Of a DNA stretch of 64,000 bases, positions 1 through 10,832 are shown piece by piece. The stretch lies in the NCBI GenBank assembly GCA_002286855.1, contig NRSV01000073.1, positions 1-64,000 of the forward strand, given 5' to 3'. The notes under the pieces are model-generated. The model ran no database searches. It was given only the letters and a program-made list of their open reading frames with translations, and had not been told where the DNA came from. Numbering within the stretch: the first letter of the stretch is position 1; each line of letters begins with the position of its first letter. The DNA comes from Bipolaris cookei. Its lineage: Eukaryota > Ascomycota > Dothideomycetes > Pleosporales > Pleosporaceae. A program made the translations under genes and the position numbers.

Positions 1-104
1 GACCTCAGGCCCCGCGATGATCATTACCTTCTGACGTGGACGTCCTTAGGCCTTCGGCCATCTCGTCACTTGTCAAGGAGAGGATCCTTTTGTTACTTGT
101 AACA
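1..104 (-). repeat. Edge-truncated LTR fragment, TGTTAC family
   Basis: On the minus strand this begins TGTTACAAGTAACA and continues with an AAGGATCC block and an AAGGTAATGATCA block. Both blocks recur at 8747-9010 (plus) and 41700-41927 (minus). The end at 104 is sharp, because transposase-like coding sequence starts directly after it. TG...CA type ends and repeated boundaries suggest an LTR. The left part lies outside the window. Confidence 0.6.
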
Positions 105-860
105 CCCGACGTCGTACTCAGACGCTTCAAAACACCACCACTGCGAGCCAATACAGATACAGAAGCTCGAGATGCAGGTGATGGAGATACCTGGAGGGAT
201 CTGTTAAAATTATTTAACGCTGCGGTGCCGGATACATCAAAAAATGCAGCTAAACAGCTTAAACAGGCGCTCCATTCATTGCAGATCTAGAACGAGCTTT
301 TGCACCATGAACTCGACGAACTGCGTGATAGTATTACTACCAAAAAACGCCACAAATCTGATGGAAAGCTTTTCAACCTACAGCAGCACGAAGAGTATCA
401 CAGTACTGCGGTGATATGGAGCCCATTATCAGTGAGGGAGGCCAGAGCCCGCGAGACAATAGAACAACAACAAGAACATGGAAAAAAACTCCAAAAAAAA
501 CATCAGAGGGAGGTGAGAGCTGTCGCAGCTGCCTACAGAAAAATTATGACAGCAGAGGCACGGGAGGCTCGCCAAATGTCGAGAATAGCGCAGCAGCGGG
601 AGCGAGCTGCGAGGGCTGCACAGCTACCGCGCGCGCTGAAAAGGCACGAGAACGCGCTGCTGTAACCGCACAAAAAGCTCGCGATAAGCAGAATACTACT
701 AAACGAAAAGCTTCATTAAATCAGAATACAAAAATATCAAAGCGGCGTCGTGTTGTGGAGGCTGAAAGTGGTGGTGGTGATGCATCACCACCCGCCAAGC
801 CTCCCACCAAAACCACCACCCGCGGCCGCAGTGTGCGGTTACCCAGCAAATATCAGTAGA
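105..860 (+). pseudogene. Pogo-type transposase, C-terminal remnant
   Basis: The conceptual translation aligns along its length with the C-terminal third of the intact transposase at 37940-39826. It shares a VAPDTS-like stretch, a WSP-x-VREAR segment, a long basic coiled coil and a closing KPPTKTTTRGR tail. The catalytic DDE core is missing, because the copy starts at the LTR boundary at 104. It is broken by an in-frame TAG at 288-290 and by a frame change near 640, after which the last 70 residues are read in another frame. It is a dead 3' fragment. It is related to the 37.9-kb element but clearly older. Confidence 0.85.
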
Positions 861-939
861 TAGATATCAAATATACGATCGTACGAGTACTCCACCAAAG
901 AATCCCGCGATAATAACGTTGTGGTGGTGGTCAAAAGCT

Positions 940-1012
940 TCATTTTTTGGTGGACTCGCATTTTGGTGGGGTGTTGCATTGGCTGAAGTGTTGCATTGGG
1001 TGCGCACGGACA
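940..1012 (+). repeat. Probable 3' terminal region of the decayed pogo element
   Basis: Downstream of the transposase stop come repeated TTTTGGTGG and GTGTTGCATTGG blocks. They resemble the subterminal and terminal repeat of the intact element (GGTGTTGC, read toward the outside). No matching 5' repeat exists because the left half was lost, so the boundary is approximate. Confidence 0.4.
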
Positions 1013-1059
1013 GTAATACTTCGAACGCGTTGGGAATTAATATCAAAGATAGCAAGTTG

Positions 1060-1296
1060 AATATCAGCTTCAATTCAATCAATTCAATCAATATTTGTCT
1101 CTTAGATTGAATTGAAACCAGTATTCTAATAGTAACCGATTGGATTGATTAGATTGAATGAACCAATCAGGTCAATCAATCGGACCAATCAAGATTGCAT
1201 GTTGCGGATTCTGCCTGCTGCTGTCCACGAAAACCAAGCTCTAGAGTCTTGACACCAGAAGTCTGATGGTTCCACTCAACAACCTTACTCTTAACA
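1060..1296 (+). repeat. LTR relic, TGTTAC family, CAAT-rich variant
   Basis: The right 75 bp (cacgaaaaccaag, gtcttgacaccagaagtct, cactcaac, ending CTCTTAACA) match the sense-strand 3' end of the LTRs at 20647-21015 and 7537-7927. The left part, about 1075-1200, is dense in CAATCAAT/ATTGATT elements in both orientations. It occupies the position where other copies carry a different repeated motif. The 5' end was not found. Confidence 0.5.
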
Positions 1297-1299
1297 ATC

Positions 1300-1785
1300 C
1301 TACACAAACCTAAATTTTACCGTAATTTTGCTGCTGTACGATTTTCTCGCCTTGTTTACTAAATTTTGGGTGACAGTTCCAAGTCCTACGCTTGATGCAT
1401 GCTCTATCGTGCTGGGCGTGAGGGTTATAGCTTCATTCCCAACATATGCTTGGAGTTCAACGCGTTCGAGAGCAGGTAGGGCAGCATCTCCGTCTAGGCT
1501 GATAGCAAGAAAGGCGCCGCCGTTAGCCCTATTCCATACTTGTGCCTCTACCTGGCTTAAAGCGTCCCTTTGGGTATGAATGAGGGGGTCGCCGGCATTC
1601 GGGATAGTAACAGTGAATGATGTCCAACTAGACGAGCGGAAGGATAGACAGCCAGATCCAGTGCGACATATCGTTTGACGGGGTAGAACGGTTCTTGAGC
1701 TGTCTGTTGAGAGGGGTCTGGCTGTAACAACGGCAAGACACATCCACAACAAATAAAAATATCGAACAAATGTGTACGAAATCAT
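1300..1785 (-). CDS. Small secreted protein, unknown function
   Basis: This is a single-exon, 161-residue reading frame. It starts with a typical signal peptide: a basic/aromatic start, a hydrophobic core about residues 7-21, and a likely cut after VVTA (residue 22). The mature part has only two cysteines, near residues 40 and 46, and is rich in Ser, Thr and Ala with no recognised domain. It sits alone between LTR debris and a gene-free AT-rich stretch, a setting common for fungal secreted-effector candidates. That role is only inference. The opposite strand is open for just 83 codons. A chance ORF is possible, but the signal peptide argues against it. Confidence 0.5.
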   Translation of the reverse strand: MISYTFVRYFYLLWMCLAVVTARPLSTDSSRTVLPRQTICRTGSGCLSFRSSSWTSFTVTIPNAGDPLIHTQRDALSQVEAQVWNRANGGAFLAISLDGDAALPALERVELQAYVGNEAITLTPSTIEHASSVGLGTVTQNLVNKARKSYSSKITVKFRFV

Positions 1786-4162
1786 GATACGTAAAAAATA
1801 CTGTTATTTGTCGACTTGTTCAGATAATCTGGCTTTGATATTTAGGAATAAGTGAGTTGAAATCTAGCTATGTGAGTGAGCAGTTTCTACGCTTTAAATC
1901 CTCAACCTAGTAAACAGATCGACCTAATATAGCTATTATGCACGGTTCTATAGTCTATACCTAAATTGTCATTAGATATCCACTTATCAAACTTTCAACA
2001 GCAAAGACTCATCATCTTAGTAAGGTAAGCATAAAATTTTCCTAGTAGCTATCTTCAAAACACAAACTCTCTTATAATTAGAATTTGTTGAGAATATATG
2101 AGTTCAGTCCAGGGTGGAAGGTCCTTGGGGGTCACATGATATCCCGTTGTGGTAGGCACTGTCCAGTTGGTCATAGCTCCAACCACAAAAGGGTGAGAAT
2201 AGTAGTGAGATACACGATAGTCAAGACAGTACGTTGTAGCCACCCTACCTTGTCCCTCCTCCCACTCTATTATCTATGGTAGTCATACTACCAGAGGGAC
2301 CTCATTTCAACAGAATTCTCTATATTAATAATTTCTTTCCCTAGAAAAGGATAATTTCAGTTACCAACGGGTGAAGTTTGGTATAAGTTCAAGGATGACT
2401 ATAGGATATATCGAAGAGACCTAATGATAGGGCATCATCTACATCTTTCTCTTCTAGTGCTGGACCGTGTAATGGGTGGGCCCTACAGGGCCTAGCGTAC
2501 GAATACACAGTACGACCACTTAGCCAAGCGGCCGGCACAAGACAACAAAGCTAGTGTTGTTTTGATGTAATCAGTACTTATCGTCACATGTCTTACGTAC
2601 CGAGGTTTTTCCTCAGATTACAGGGACCTAGCCCGTCACAGATGTAAATTTTAATACATTAAGATTTACCTCGGTTTTGTTGAGCTGGGTAGGGCTTAGT
2701 TTAGAAGAACTAGACACCATCGGGTGAGTACACCCTGATTTAAAATTTGCGCTGTGCTGAATAAGCCATAGTCAGCCGCCAAAACTATAAAGTTTGTAGA
2801 GCAGATGCTAAATGGGCCGGCACACAGTGATGGAAATTAGTTAATTGATTGATTATTTAATTGATTTTGTCCTGCTTGGTTTCAGCCGTGTCTTCTCCAC
2901 AGCTATGCCCGAGTGGCAGGTTTGGCTGACAGCTGACACGTTGCAGAAACTTAGATCCGTGCTGTGATGGGCTGCACTATAGGTAACAAATGTTGGGTAG
3001 AACTCAGGTTGTGTTCTTTACAGAACCATCTACTCTCTCACCTGGACTTTCTACCTATCGCGGGAAAATGTTGTGATGGCTGACTTATTTGCATTATCTG
3101 GATATGGTTCGAATGGTACAGGTTTCGGGTGATTGATGGGTCCCCAGATTCTGTGGTTGATCCTAAATCCTATCAAGGATCAGATGACGGGTCCCAGCCC
3201 CTCATGCGTGTCACCTCACGTCACCCGTGAGAAATAAGAACTATCTTTCCTTTTTGCCTGCAGATAAATCGTAGTGCTAGTCGATCTCACTGCCGAAATT
3301 ATACAAGCGCTGAGTAGTCATGGCTGGATCATATGCTGAGACATTCCTAGCCCTTTCCCTGGATATCCTTGGAACTAGGCTTCACACTTCCTTGGGTATT
3401 CTCCTAGTCTAAAGTTTGTTTCTCTCCTTGGATGTACCGGAGGTTGCATCTCTCGTAATCATGATCTTGTATTCTAGTTATATAACCTACTCACCAACAC
3501 GATAATTTGTTTATCAAAAGCTCCCATCTTATTACCGTGAATTTTCCTATCCAATTGAATCAGACAGTTTCGTGTGAACGGTCTGTAGGAACTGTATTCC
3601 AGCTACCTAGTCCAGATGCTATTTACAGTCAAGATGAAGAAAGAAGGTAAGACGCGAGCGGGGAGCCTATTTTGTTTGGGTTGGCGCACGGCCCTTACCT
3701 TGCCAGAGACGCGACTAGGCTAGCAGCCTAGTCATGTGACTCAGGGCTCAGCCCGTTACAAACATGCCCTTACGTTCTGCGTATTAGTTTGTAAGCGTAC
3801 TATTTTGTAACGTGTGTGCATAGCGAGCGCGCCAGCTAAGCGAGCGCGCCACCCTAAATCTCACCAAAAACCCCCAACTACAAAGGTCTATATCTCAACA
3901 ACTATACATTAGAATTGTCTAGAAATCCAGTAGTTATAAAGGCTGCATCTATATAAATAAAAAGACGTTAGAGTTACATAACAATAGCTATAATAGTAAT
4001 AAACTTAATAAGAGATAGCAGAAATACAGGGATTATTCTAGCGTACTTTTCTATATTTGTATAATTGTATGTTGGAATAGTCTTAAAACTTGAGGTAACA
4101 GCGGGATTGTTACAAGTATTAGACTTATAGATTTCTAGACAATTTTAATGTATAACGTAAAG
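1786..4162. other. Gene-free AT-rich stretch
   Basis: No reading frame above about 70 codons and no family resemblance was found on either strand. The stretch has mixed AT-rich sequence, local TTAATTGATT runs and many in-frame stops, as expected for old, mutated repeat DNA. I see no tRNA or other RNA gene in it. Confidence 0.5.
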
Positions 4163-4213
4163 CACCACCGAGCCGGACACACCACCGAGCCGGACACACC
4201 ACCGAGCCGGACA
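4163..4213 (+). repeat. Three perfect 17-bp tandem repeats
   Basis: The unit CACCACCGAGCCGGACA occurs three times without a mismatch (4163-4179, 4180-4196, 4197-4213). It lies just upstream of a pogo-type transposase start. Direct repeats next to the terminal inverted repeat are frequent in such elements, so this is probably its subterminal region. Confidence 0.8.
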
Positions 4214-4251
4214 CTTTTTCTTGGCATCGCGAACATCACTTGCAAAGTAAC

Positions 4252-4448
4252 ATGTCCCAACTACGTAAAGATACATTAACTCAGAGAGAAGGCAGAATTA
4301 CTCTTGCTATTCAGGCCTATCGTACGGGCCAGTTTAAGAGCATTCGACGCGCTGCTGCTGTCTACAACGTTCCTTTTCAGCGGCTTTCTGATCGGCTTAA
4401 CAAAATCACTTTTCGACCCCAGATATCTCCAAACTGCCGCAAACTAAC
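4252..4448 (+). pseudogene. Pogo-type transposase, N-terminal fragment (HTH_psq)
   Basis: About 66 residues match the N-terminal psq helix-turn-helix of fungal pogo/Fot1 transposases: a basic start, an EGRITLAIQAY helix, SIRRAAAVYNVP, a recognition helix ending DRLN, then NCRKLT. The frame is cut exactly where the LTR at 4449 begins. No transposase body follows on the far side, so the gene is truncated by insertion plus deletion. I chose the ATG at 4252, at the family-typical start. Confidence 0.75.
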
Positions 4449-4861
4449 TGTCAAAGTGTAGGGTGCTGCTTGTTCTACTATCGACTCAGAGGTAGAGGTC
4501 TCTGCCTTCTACTTGTCCGTAGTAGACTCAGAGCCAGCTTGATCGAGAGATTCTAGAGAGAGAAGATATGTGCTAGGGAAGAAACACTAATTGATTGATC
4601 GTTGGTAGTGTGAATTGATCTTGTGTGAAGTGCTCTGTCTTCTATCTACTTGCTATCCTACTACTATATATATTAGCTAGAATAGATTCTAGAAGAGTCT
4701 ATCTAGTAGTAGCTTGCGTAATCTATAGCGTCATAGATAGATGTCTATTGATCGATTATAGTCTTGATAGATCGACTATAGACTTGATTGATCGCAGAGT
4801 CCGGGTGTGGACTGCGCATCCGGATTCTGTCGTAGAATAGCTGAGTAGCTTATCTACAACA
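4449..4861 (-). repeat. Solo LTR of a copia element (copia-D)
   Basis: 413 bp, with minus-strand ends TGTTGTAG...TTTGACA. It is the same length as, and nearly identical to, the LTRs at 29302-29714 and 30815-31227. There the LTR is joined to a copia RNase H tail, which fixes family and orientation. A few substitutions separate it from those copies. The flanks (ctaac on the left, tttcc on the right) are not a target duplication, so a rearrangement followed insertion. Confidence 0.85.
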
Positions 4862-4962
4862 TTTCCAACTCGACGCACTCACTCCATGTATACAAAACGA
4901 GTAGTATATCAACGCAATCTTGATTACTTCATATATTGAATTAATCGCTTTTGTGGGTGGCT

Positions 4963-7370
4963 CTACAGCCTCATTTTCTTGGTCGTCTGATCTCGTTGGG
5001 GTGGCTCGTTGCGCGAACGGGCACTGTAAGCCTTCACAAGGATCGGTCTAGCATCCGCCATAAAGCTCTTAAGAAGCTTCCCTACCACCTCATTCTGTGT
5101 CTTATTCTTATTTTTTCGGTCCTCTTTGTTGGGCACCAGGTACTCCATGCAGGCTCCGCTGATGACATGGAGGCTCCCAGCTAGGGGCTCGATTTCAAAA
5201 TTGCGGAATATTTTCCGCCACTTGGGCATGGCGGATTTAAGGAGGGAGTCTGCAAATGAGTCTTGCCACCCAGGTGTCAACTGAACCGCGCTGATGAGAG
5301 CGGCCTTGAGCGACTCTTCATGACCGTTTACACGCAAGGCGGCCTTTAGAAGAGCGATTTGGAGCGAGTTGACGTCATTCACAATCAAGAGCTCGCCAGG
5401 TAGCTCTGCCTCGAGCGCTTGCCGAAGGACTTTTGCAACTTCGTTCCACCACTTGGACTTATCTGGAATCGATCTCAAGAGACTGACCACGCGCAACCCT
5501 TCCCACTCAGGCGTTTTCTGCACCGCCTCGAAGAGAGCGGCCTCAAGGTCGAAGCAGCTCGGAGGTTCCATTTCCCAGATCAAGTAGCGCCTGAGGAGAG
5601 TTGGGTCTGTAAGGCCGTTCCTTCGCTCCTCCACGGGCAGACGGGCAGACATGTCTATATACATGTCCTTAGTAACGCGATGGTTGTTTTTCGTGATCAT
5701 TTCGTACGTGAGCATAGAGTTAATGCTCCTGGCGCTACTGATGCTTTCTACCACTTCCAGTCTATTCGTTCTCTCGCTTGTCTCCAATTGCCTGCTATAT
5801 TTGTCATCCAGCGTCCTCCCGTCCAACGTCGGCAGATGACACCAATCTCGCAGCGCCTTGATGCATTGAGAGACCGTCTTTGGTCGCCCGTCCTGCAACA
5901 GGTACGGCGCGATGCGCTGGTCCTCAAGCAGGGTCCCGATCAAGCGCTTGTCGTCATTGTCGTCGTCTATGTCCCCGGAGGCCTGTAGTCGACGCTTCTC
6001 GCATAGGTACAGGAATGTCTGCAGCGGGAGGCTGTTGGTGCCAATGATGCGAACGTACCACTGAACCCAGTGCATCCGGGCAAAAGCGTGGATTGTGCCT
6101 AGGCTCATCGGCTCGGTGCAGGCCTCGGCCCAGGCCTTCATCCCTTTGGCTGTATTGCGGAACTCATTTATCTCCTTTTCCGTCAAGGCCTTTTGTTTGT
6201 AGAGCCGGGGAAGGAGTGCTAGGATCCCGCTGAGTTCAGCGCGAACCTCCGTGCGCGCGGCTTCCAGGTCGACACTTTTGCTCGTGACCAGGAGGCAAAA
6301 GTGTGTAGCGACTAGGGTAACAAGAGGAACCTGGGCCATGGATGTAGGGTGATCACCCATGCCGATGTGCCTAATGCCGTGGCGGAGCATGGTGAAGACG
6401 TAGGGCCGGTGGGCAGACTTTAGCACGTCGGGCGCGGCATTGACCGACGGCCACCTGAGATATAATTAGCGTTCTATTAGTACGCTTGATTGAAGCATGG
6501 CGTGCAGGCTACTTACAGAAATGACGTCGCGCAGTAGGGTAATCCGGGCAGGAGTGTGGCCAGCTCGCGCCACAAACTTCCTGCTCGTTCGCCTTGTCCA
6601 GCGCGTCGACCCAATCCTGCGCGAGCTGCGGCTGGGACACTCCATCCTTATCGCTGGTGCTGGCAGTCCAAGGCCTGAGCAATTCTGATGACAACTCCTC
6701 TTCCTCATTCAGGAGTCTTGTCACGTGGATCAGGCTCTCGGCTTCGTGGAGGAGGATGTCGGTCACTATCATTTAAGAACAACAGATCAGTGCGAGCCGT
6801 CCGTTATTAGAACTGACTGAGCTACACTTACAGGTAGAGGCTGTCCAGATGGGTAACTTTCCCTGTGCCACCTCCCGCCAGAGCGCTGCGGCCTCACTAG
6901 CCAGCGCCATGAGGGAAGCTAGAAAAGCGAGGAACTCTGCTTGTTCGAGGGTCAGGCCCACTTTGATATCGTCCATAGTTCCTTCCTCTTCCTCTCCTGC
7001 TTTCAGGTGCTGCCCTATTACTTCAATCGTCGCCTCCGTTCCTTTTTTATACGCGCTCAGTTGGTACTGGATGCCCTGCAAAAATTTGACGTACGTCTTA
7101 TGGCCATGTTGTATGTGCCGGGGCGCGTATTTGTAGCGCTTCCCCCCACTCTTTGCGATACTTTATAGCATCTAAGAGTTGTTTGCAGACTGTATCTCGG
7201 AGGTTTTCTGCTAGGTCTCTGGCAAGAACCTGTGCAATCTGTGTTGCATCCTCGTAACAGACGCCTTTTAGTAGTCCCTTGGGATCTAGCGTTTTAAATA
7301 TCTCCTTGTTGAGCACATTATACTCGTAGTAGAGGGTTCCTCGCTGCTCAGTAGAGATTGAAGAAGACAT
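4963..7370 (-). pseudogene. Decayed multi-exon gene, unknown fungal protein of about 700 aa
   Basis: Reading starts at the ATG at 7370 (MSSSISTEQR). Two introns fit GT-AG rules and restore sense: 6766-6831 (GTAAGT, CTAAT branch site) and 6455-6516 (GTAAGT...CTCAG). Two breaks remain. One is an extra base in a run of six G (plus-strand C run 7142-7147), before a KRYKYAPRHIQHGH segment. The other is a one-base shift near 6575, upstream of an ELATLLPGLPY segment. The last exon is open for about 490 codons, is mostly helical, ends with a basic tail, and has no signal peptide or clear membrane segment. I recognise no domain. It may be a recent pseudogene, or the breaks may be sequencing errors. 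LTRs lie on both sides (4449-4861, 7537-7927). Confidence 0.6.
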
Positions 7371-7536
7371 TTTGATAATATTTGCTGGTATGTGCCTCGC
7401 AAGTTACGTAGATGCGAGCTGGTGTAATTGAAGGTAGAGAGATGATGAATAGAATAATGGGCAGCTGTGGCTTTTGTAGTATGTCAGGAATAGGTCCGTG
7501 CATATTTTAGGCAGTACCCCTGTGGCTCAGCACGCT

Positions 7537-7927
7537 TGTTAAGAGTGGGATCTTAAGTAGAAGTAATATAAGACTTCCGGTGTCAAGGCTCTTGAGGTTG
7601 GTTTTCGCGGATGAAGCAACAGGGTGATATGAACAATGTCACTGCAAGTAACTATTGTATTGTAGGTACTTGTACTCGTAACTTAAGTTGAACACATCGA
7701 GCCATAGGGGCTCAATGCCTGCTGCTATATACTAAGGGAATGTAGTGATCGTGTACGATCGATAGTATGATCGTGTACGATCACTCTTGATTGGTTCCTC
7801 GGCTAACTGATCGTTGACGATCAGTCACGTGACATGCGGCGTGGTTAAGAAGGATCCTGATGGCTGCGGCGTGGCACCTCCTGTGCCGCATCCTCGAAAC
7901 TGATTACTACCCTGCAGGTCGTAACTA
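7537..7927 (-). repeat. Solo LTR, TGTTAC family, GATCGT variant
   Basis: The plus strand starts TGTTAAGAGT and ends near CGTAACT. It aligns over its first 200 bp with the dated insertion at 34143-34537. Sense is minus: a TGTTACG-like start, an E-box TCACGTGA (7824-7831), a motif array, a TATATA box near 7725-7735, then a transcribed part with a GAGCC...GGCTC dyad. No target duplication is visible (ACGCT on the left, different on the right). Confidence 0.75.
7747..7822. promoter_or_regulatory. Palindromic motif array in LTR U3 (GATCGTnnACGATC x3)
   Basis: Three 14-bp palindromes sit at 7747-7760, 7769-7782 (both GATCGTGTACGATC) and 7809-7822 (GATCGTTGACGATC). All lie between the E-box and the TATA box. 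Other copies of this LTR lack the motif and carry a different one at the same place. A transcription-factor-site role is inferred only from position and symmetry. Confidence 0.5.
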
Positions 7928-8299
7928 AGCAGTTTCGCTTACTCAGGTATTGCGTTAGGGAATGCCCCCCTTCCGGATCTCAACCTCTTTTGGGTTAGCG
8001 TATAGCGCTCAGACCACCCAACCCCCTAACTCCATTTCTTTTGGTTCTGCGTCACCGTCTCTATCGTTTTACGAATAGTCAGATATCATGACGCTTGGGT
8101 ACATCGGAACACAACTGCCATGTGCAAACGCCTTTCAATCTTTTGCCATCGACTTTTCCAAACCACGAATCCTTTCGGAATGGCCTACGATTAGCTCAGG
8201 TTGTCGCTTTGTTATCAGTAGTGCTGGGCATGTGCCTAATGAGGCAGTGCCGAGCTAAGCTGCCAAGCTTCAGTCGTTTACTGCAAGACTCCTCGTCAA
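7928..8299. other. Non-coding repeat debris
   Basis: No gene seen. A stretch near 7945-8010 (caggtattgcgtta, ggaatgcc, gggttagcg) recurs at 20172-20240, so at least part is another dispersed repeat. Confidence 0.4.
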
Positions 8300-8440
8300 A
8301 TTGATTGCAGTGAGCGATAGGAACGCGCACGACTATCAGGGCTAGCGATAGGACTCAGAACGACTATCACCAAAGTATATAGCATAGGCAATGAACCCTT
8401 ATGGTTCATTGTGTTCAACTTCGTATAAGACTCTAGTATT
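8300..8440 (+). repeat. Partial LTR, TGTTAC family, GATAG variant
   Basis: A TATA region (agtatatagc at 8374) is followed by the family start-site dyad GAACCCTTATGGTTC and GTGTTCAACTT, as in the other copies. Upstream is a unit AGCGATAGGA-6 nt-ACGACTATCA repeated twice with identical spacing (8313-8338 and 8344-8369). No 5' terminus was located. Confidence 0.55.
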
Positions 8441-8746
8441 TAATCTAAGGATCATACTTCATTCTCGAACCCCTCGTGATATTGTAAGCCTAGAAGTACC
8501 ATGTATAGTCACGTGGTTACCCACTGACTAATAATACTGTATTTAAACTTGCTCTTAGCATCATGTACTACACAATACACAATACTTCTTACACACTTAA
8601 TTGCTTACAGATATTACATCGATCTACCAATCGTGCTATCACACCAACCCCGTCCATCGCACTCACTCATTCCCTGAGAACCAACTCTTAGGTCATCTAA
8701 GGATAACCTTCACACTTAGCTTATAATTTAAGTACGTATATAAAAC

Positions 8747-9012
8747 TGTTACAAGTAACAAGAAGGATTCTTTCCTTGATGTGGGACTCGGGGTTGGAGA
8801 CCAACCAGTGTCCACGTCAGAAGGTAATGATCAACGCGGGGCGTTGGTCACGTGAAGTGGCATCTCGCCAAGACACAACACCTCGAGATGCCAGGCCCTC
8901 TCCAGATGTTGGGGCATCTGCGATGCCCCTTATCAATTTGCTGCAACGCATGACAGAAGTCAAGAGTAGCGAATAAGTCCTGATTAGAGCGTCATGCCCT
9001 TATATACGTTAA
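8747..9012 (+). repeat. LTR fragment, TGTTAC family, GCATC variant
   Basis: Starts TGTTACAAGTAACAAG, the same terminus as copies at 1-104 and 41700-41927. It contains the AAGGTAATGATCA block and E-box TCACGTGA (8848-8855). Inverted motifs GGCATCTCG (8859-8867)/CGAGATGCC (8884-8892) and GGGGCATC (8911-8918)/GATGCCCC (8922-8929) follow, then a TATATA near 9001. The downstream part is not recognisable. Confidence 0.6.
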
Positions 9013-9278
9013 GAAACGTTACACGTGCGTGGAAGACGACAAAACGAGAAGAAAACAACAGTCAAGCTTTACGCATAATCTTGTTAGGTAGTCGAGAACC
9101 AGCGTATTCATGCGCAATGCGAACAAAGTATATTGAGAAGAATGATATGTGGGTATCGTGTAAGCAACCAACCAAGCAACTCCTTTTTGCCTGCCAAATC
9201 CCCAAAGCGTAATAACAAAATGCACGAAGCACACCACGAAAGCCTTCACAGGCCCTTTCCCCGACATATATATTCCAC

Positions 9279-10832
9279 CTACTCCGCCACCTCAGCTCCC
9301 ACTCCCAATTCATCCTCACGTTCCGCATGCCTCACCTCATACCCACTCAAATCCCAAAACCTCGGAACTTCATGGCTAGCCATGGCCTTGCCAGCCCATA
9401 CTTCACGTACCCAGCGCATCTCCTCTGTCCAAGTCTGTTCAGGATCAGATCTTTGACGTTCTTGTTCCAACCACTTTTGTGCCAAGGGCGAGCCGTGGGA
9501 TACTATCGCACACGATTCTTCTGCTTCGTGGTCGGAATGGCGGGTGGAGGATTCAGTGGATAGCGCCGACGAGACGTTGGACGAGAATGATGCTTGCTCG
9601 GGGATAGGCGACGCTTTCCGTCGTTTGTTGCTTGGGGGTGTTTGACACGGTGAGAGGGGTTCGTGATCCACACATCCGATCGAACGTTTGCGGAGGTTTG
9701 TCGCAGAAGGAGATGTGTTCGTGTTGACATCCCTATGGGCGTCAACATCGTCAACACGATTGCTGTCGACCGCATCCTCATCCGGTTTCCGTTTCTTCGG
9801 GCTCACCGACCGCTTCCTGCTCGACGACATGGAGAACCGCTCACAAGCCGCGGCAGTAAAGTATCCACGCGAGAGAATCTGGTCGTTGAGAGCGGCACGC
9901 ACAGCCAACCGGCGACTCTCCTTACACGAGAGGAACGCGTCCAGCAGAGGAAACAGCGTCCATGCGAAACGCGCAAACAGCATCTCAACCCCGACGTCCG
10001 ACTGGTGCAGCTCCCGGTTGTGGTAGAGATGCTCAAACTCTGCTGAAGGCTCAAGCAGATGGAGAACCAACCGCATCTTTCCGTCGTCACTCGAAGGCTT
10101 TGGCACAAAGACAAATCGGGGCCTGTCAAAGGCAATGTGGAGGCTCGCTGTCAAGAACATGGCATTGGCCGTATCGTCCATGCCGCTAGTCAAACTCCGA
10201 TTGTAATTCGACATGCTGTTTGCCTTCCACCAGTCCACTTCCGCCTGCGGCACAATGTGCGCGACCTGCAGCTCTTCTCGGTATCCGCTTATACGGCAGC
10301 TTCCGTCACGCATCTGCAGTGCCATTGTGAGGTTGGAGGGTGTACGGGCCGAGTCGAGAGACGTCGCGTTCACGGAAAGCTGCTCCCAGTGCGCTGGGGT
10401 TTGGTTGTGTGGAAAGTGCCATTCGCGGAAGTTGGGGACGATGCGATACGGCTCGCCGTCGGGTCCATCGATGGGTTCGTCGTGGTCGAGGTGGTAATAA
10501 TAGCTGCGCGCGACCAATGTGCTATTGGCATCGACTCGGTTGTTGCGCGCGTCGTCGGGGTTGCGTGACGTCGAGAGCCAGCCGTTGAACCGATTGCCTG
10601 CGATTATGGCGCAGGCGTCGAGGGCGAACTGCGCATAGAGGCCTGGGGTTTCGGGTCGCTGCGACGCCTCTTCCCCGTTGTCATGGCCGCCGTCCGTGTC
10701 CGTATCGATCGCATATAGTTTGAAGAGGACGTTGATGCTATCGTCGTAGCCGGGGTGGCGGAAGAGAATCTGCGGGCGCCGCGGTAACTTGGGTAGTAGG
10801 GGCGGCGTGGCTGGGGGCCGAGCGTACGGCAT
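9279..10832 (-). CDS. HNH (HNH_2-type) nuclease-domain protein
   Basis: An intronless 517-residue protein starting at the ATG at 10832 (MPYARPP). An in-frame upstream ATG at 10943 would add 37 unconserved-looking residues. The HNH_2-type core lies at about residues 175-245. It shows a Cys followed by SGYR (near 179), the AHIVP motif (His about 192), DDTANAMFL with the central Asn (about 223), and LHIAFDRPRFVF with the final His (about 232). The N-terminal part may be a recognition domain. The C-terminal 200 residues are disordered, with basic nuclear-signal-like clusters (SSRKRSVSPKKRK, SNKRRK), suggesting a nuclear protein. Such HNH_2 proteins are numerous and poorly characterised in plant-associated dothideomycetes. 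DNA cleavage itself is inference. Confidence 0.8.
   Translation of the reverse strand: MPYARPPATPPLLPKLPRRPQILFRHPGYDDSINVLFKLYAIDTDTDGGHDNGEEASQRPETPGLYAQFALDACAIIAGNRFNGWLSTSRNPDDARNNRVDANSTLVARSYYYHLDHDEPIDGPDGEPYRIVPNFREWHFPHNQTPAHWEQLSVNATSLDSARTPSNLTMALQMRDGSCRISGYREELQVAHIVPQAEVDWWKANSMSNYNRSLTSGMDDTANAMFLTASLHIAFDRPRFVFVPKPSSDDGKMRLVLHLLEPSAEFEHLYHNRELHQSDVGVEMLFARFAWTLFPLLDAFLSCKESRRLAVRAALNDQILSRGYFTAAACERFSMSSSRKRSVSPKKRKPDEDAVDSNRVDDVDAHRDVNTNTSPSATNLRKRSIGCVDHEPLSPCQTPPSNKRRKASPIPEQASFSSNVSSALSTESSTRHSDHEAEESCAIVSHGSPLAQKWLEQERQRSDPEQTWTEEMRWVREVWAGKAMASHEVPRFWDLSGYEVRHAEREDELGVGAEVAE

Noticed and set aside
416..665. Overlapping ORFs at 300-665 and 416-859 as separate genes
   Set aside because: They are pieces of one transposase tail read across a frameshift.
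3100..3125. tRNA-like GGTTCGAAT box
   Set aside because: No matching A box or cloverleaf arms in the surrounding sequence; no tRNA gene is supported anywhere in the window.
4444..4866. Target duplication around the 4449-4861 LTR
   Set aside because: The flanking five bases (ctaac and tttcc) differ.
8095..8304. 69-codon ORF in LTR debris
   Set aside because: No family resemblance, lies between repeat fragments, and has a length expected by chance.
9133..10568. Several plus-strand ORFs over the HNH gene
   Set aside because: They are shadows of the GC-rich minus-strand coding sequence, which has recognisable motifs.
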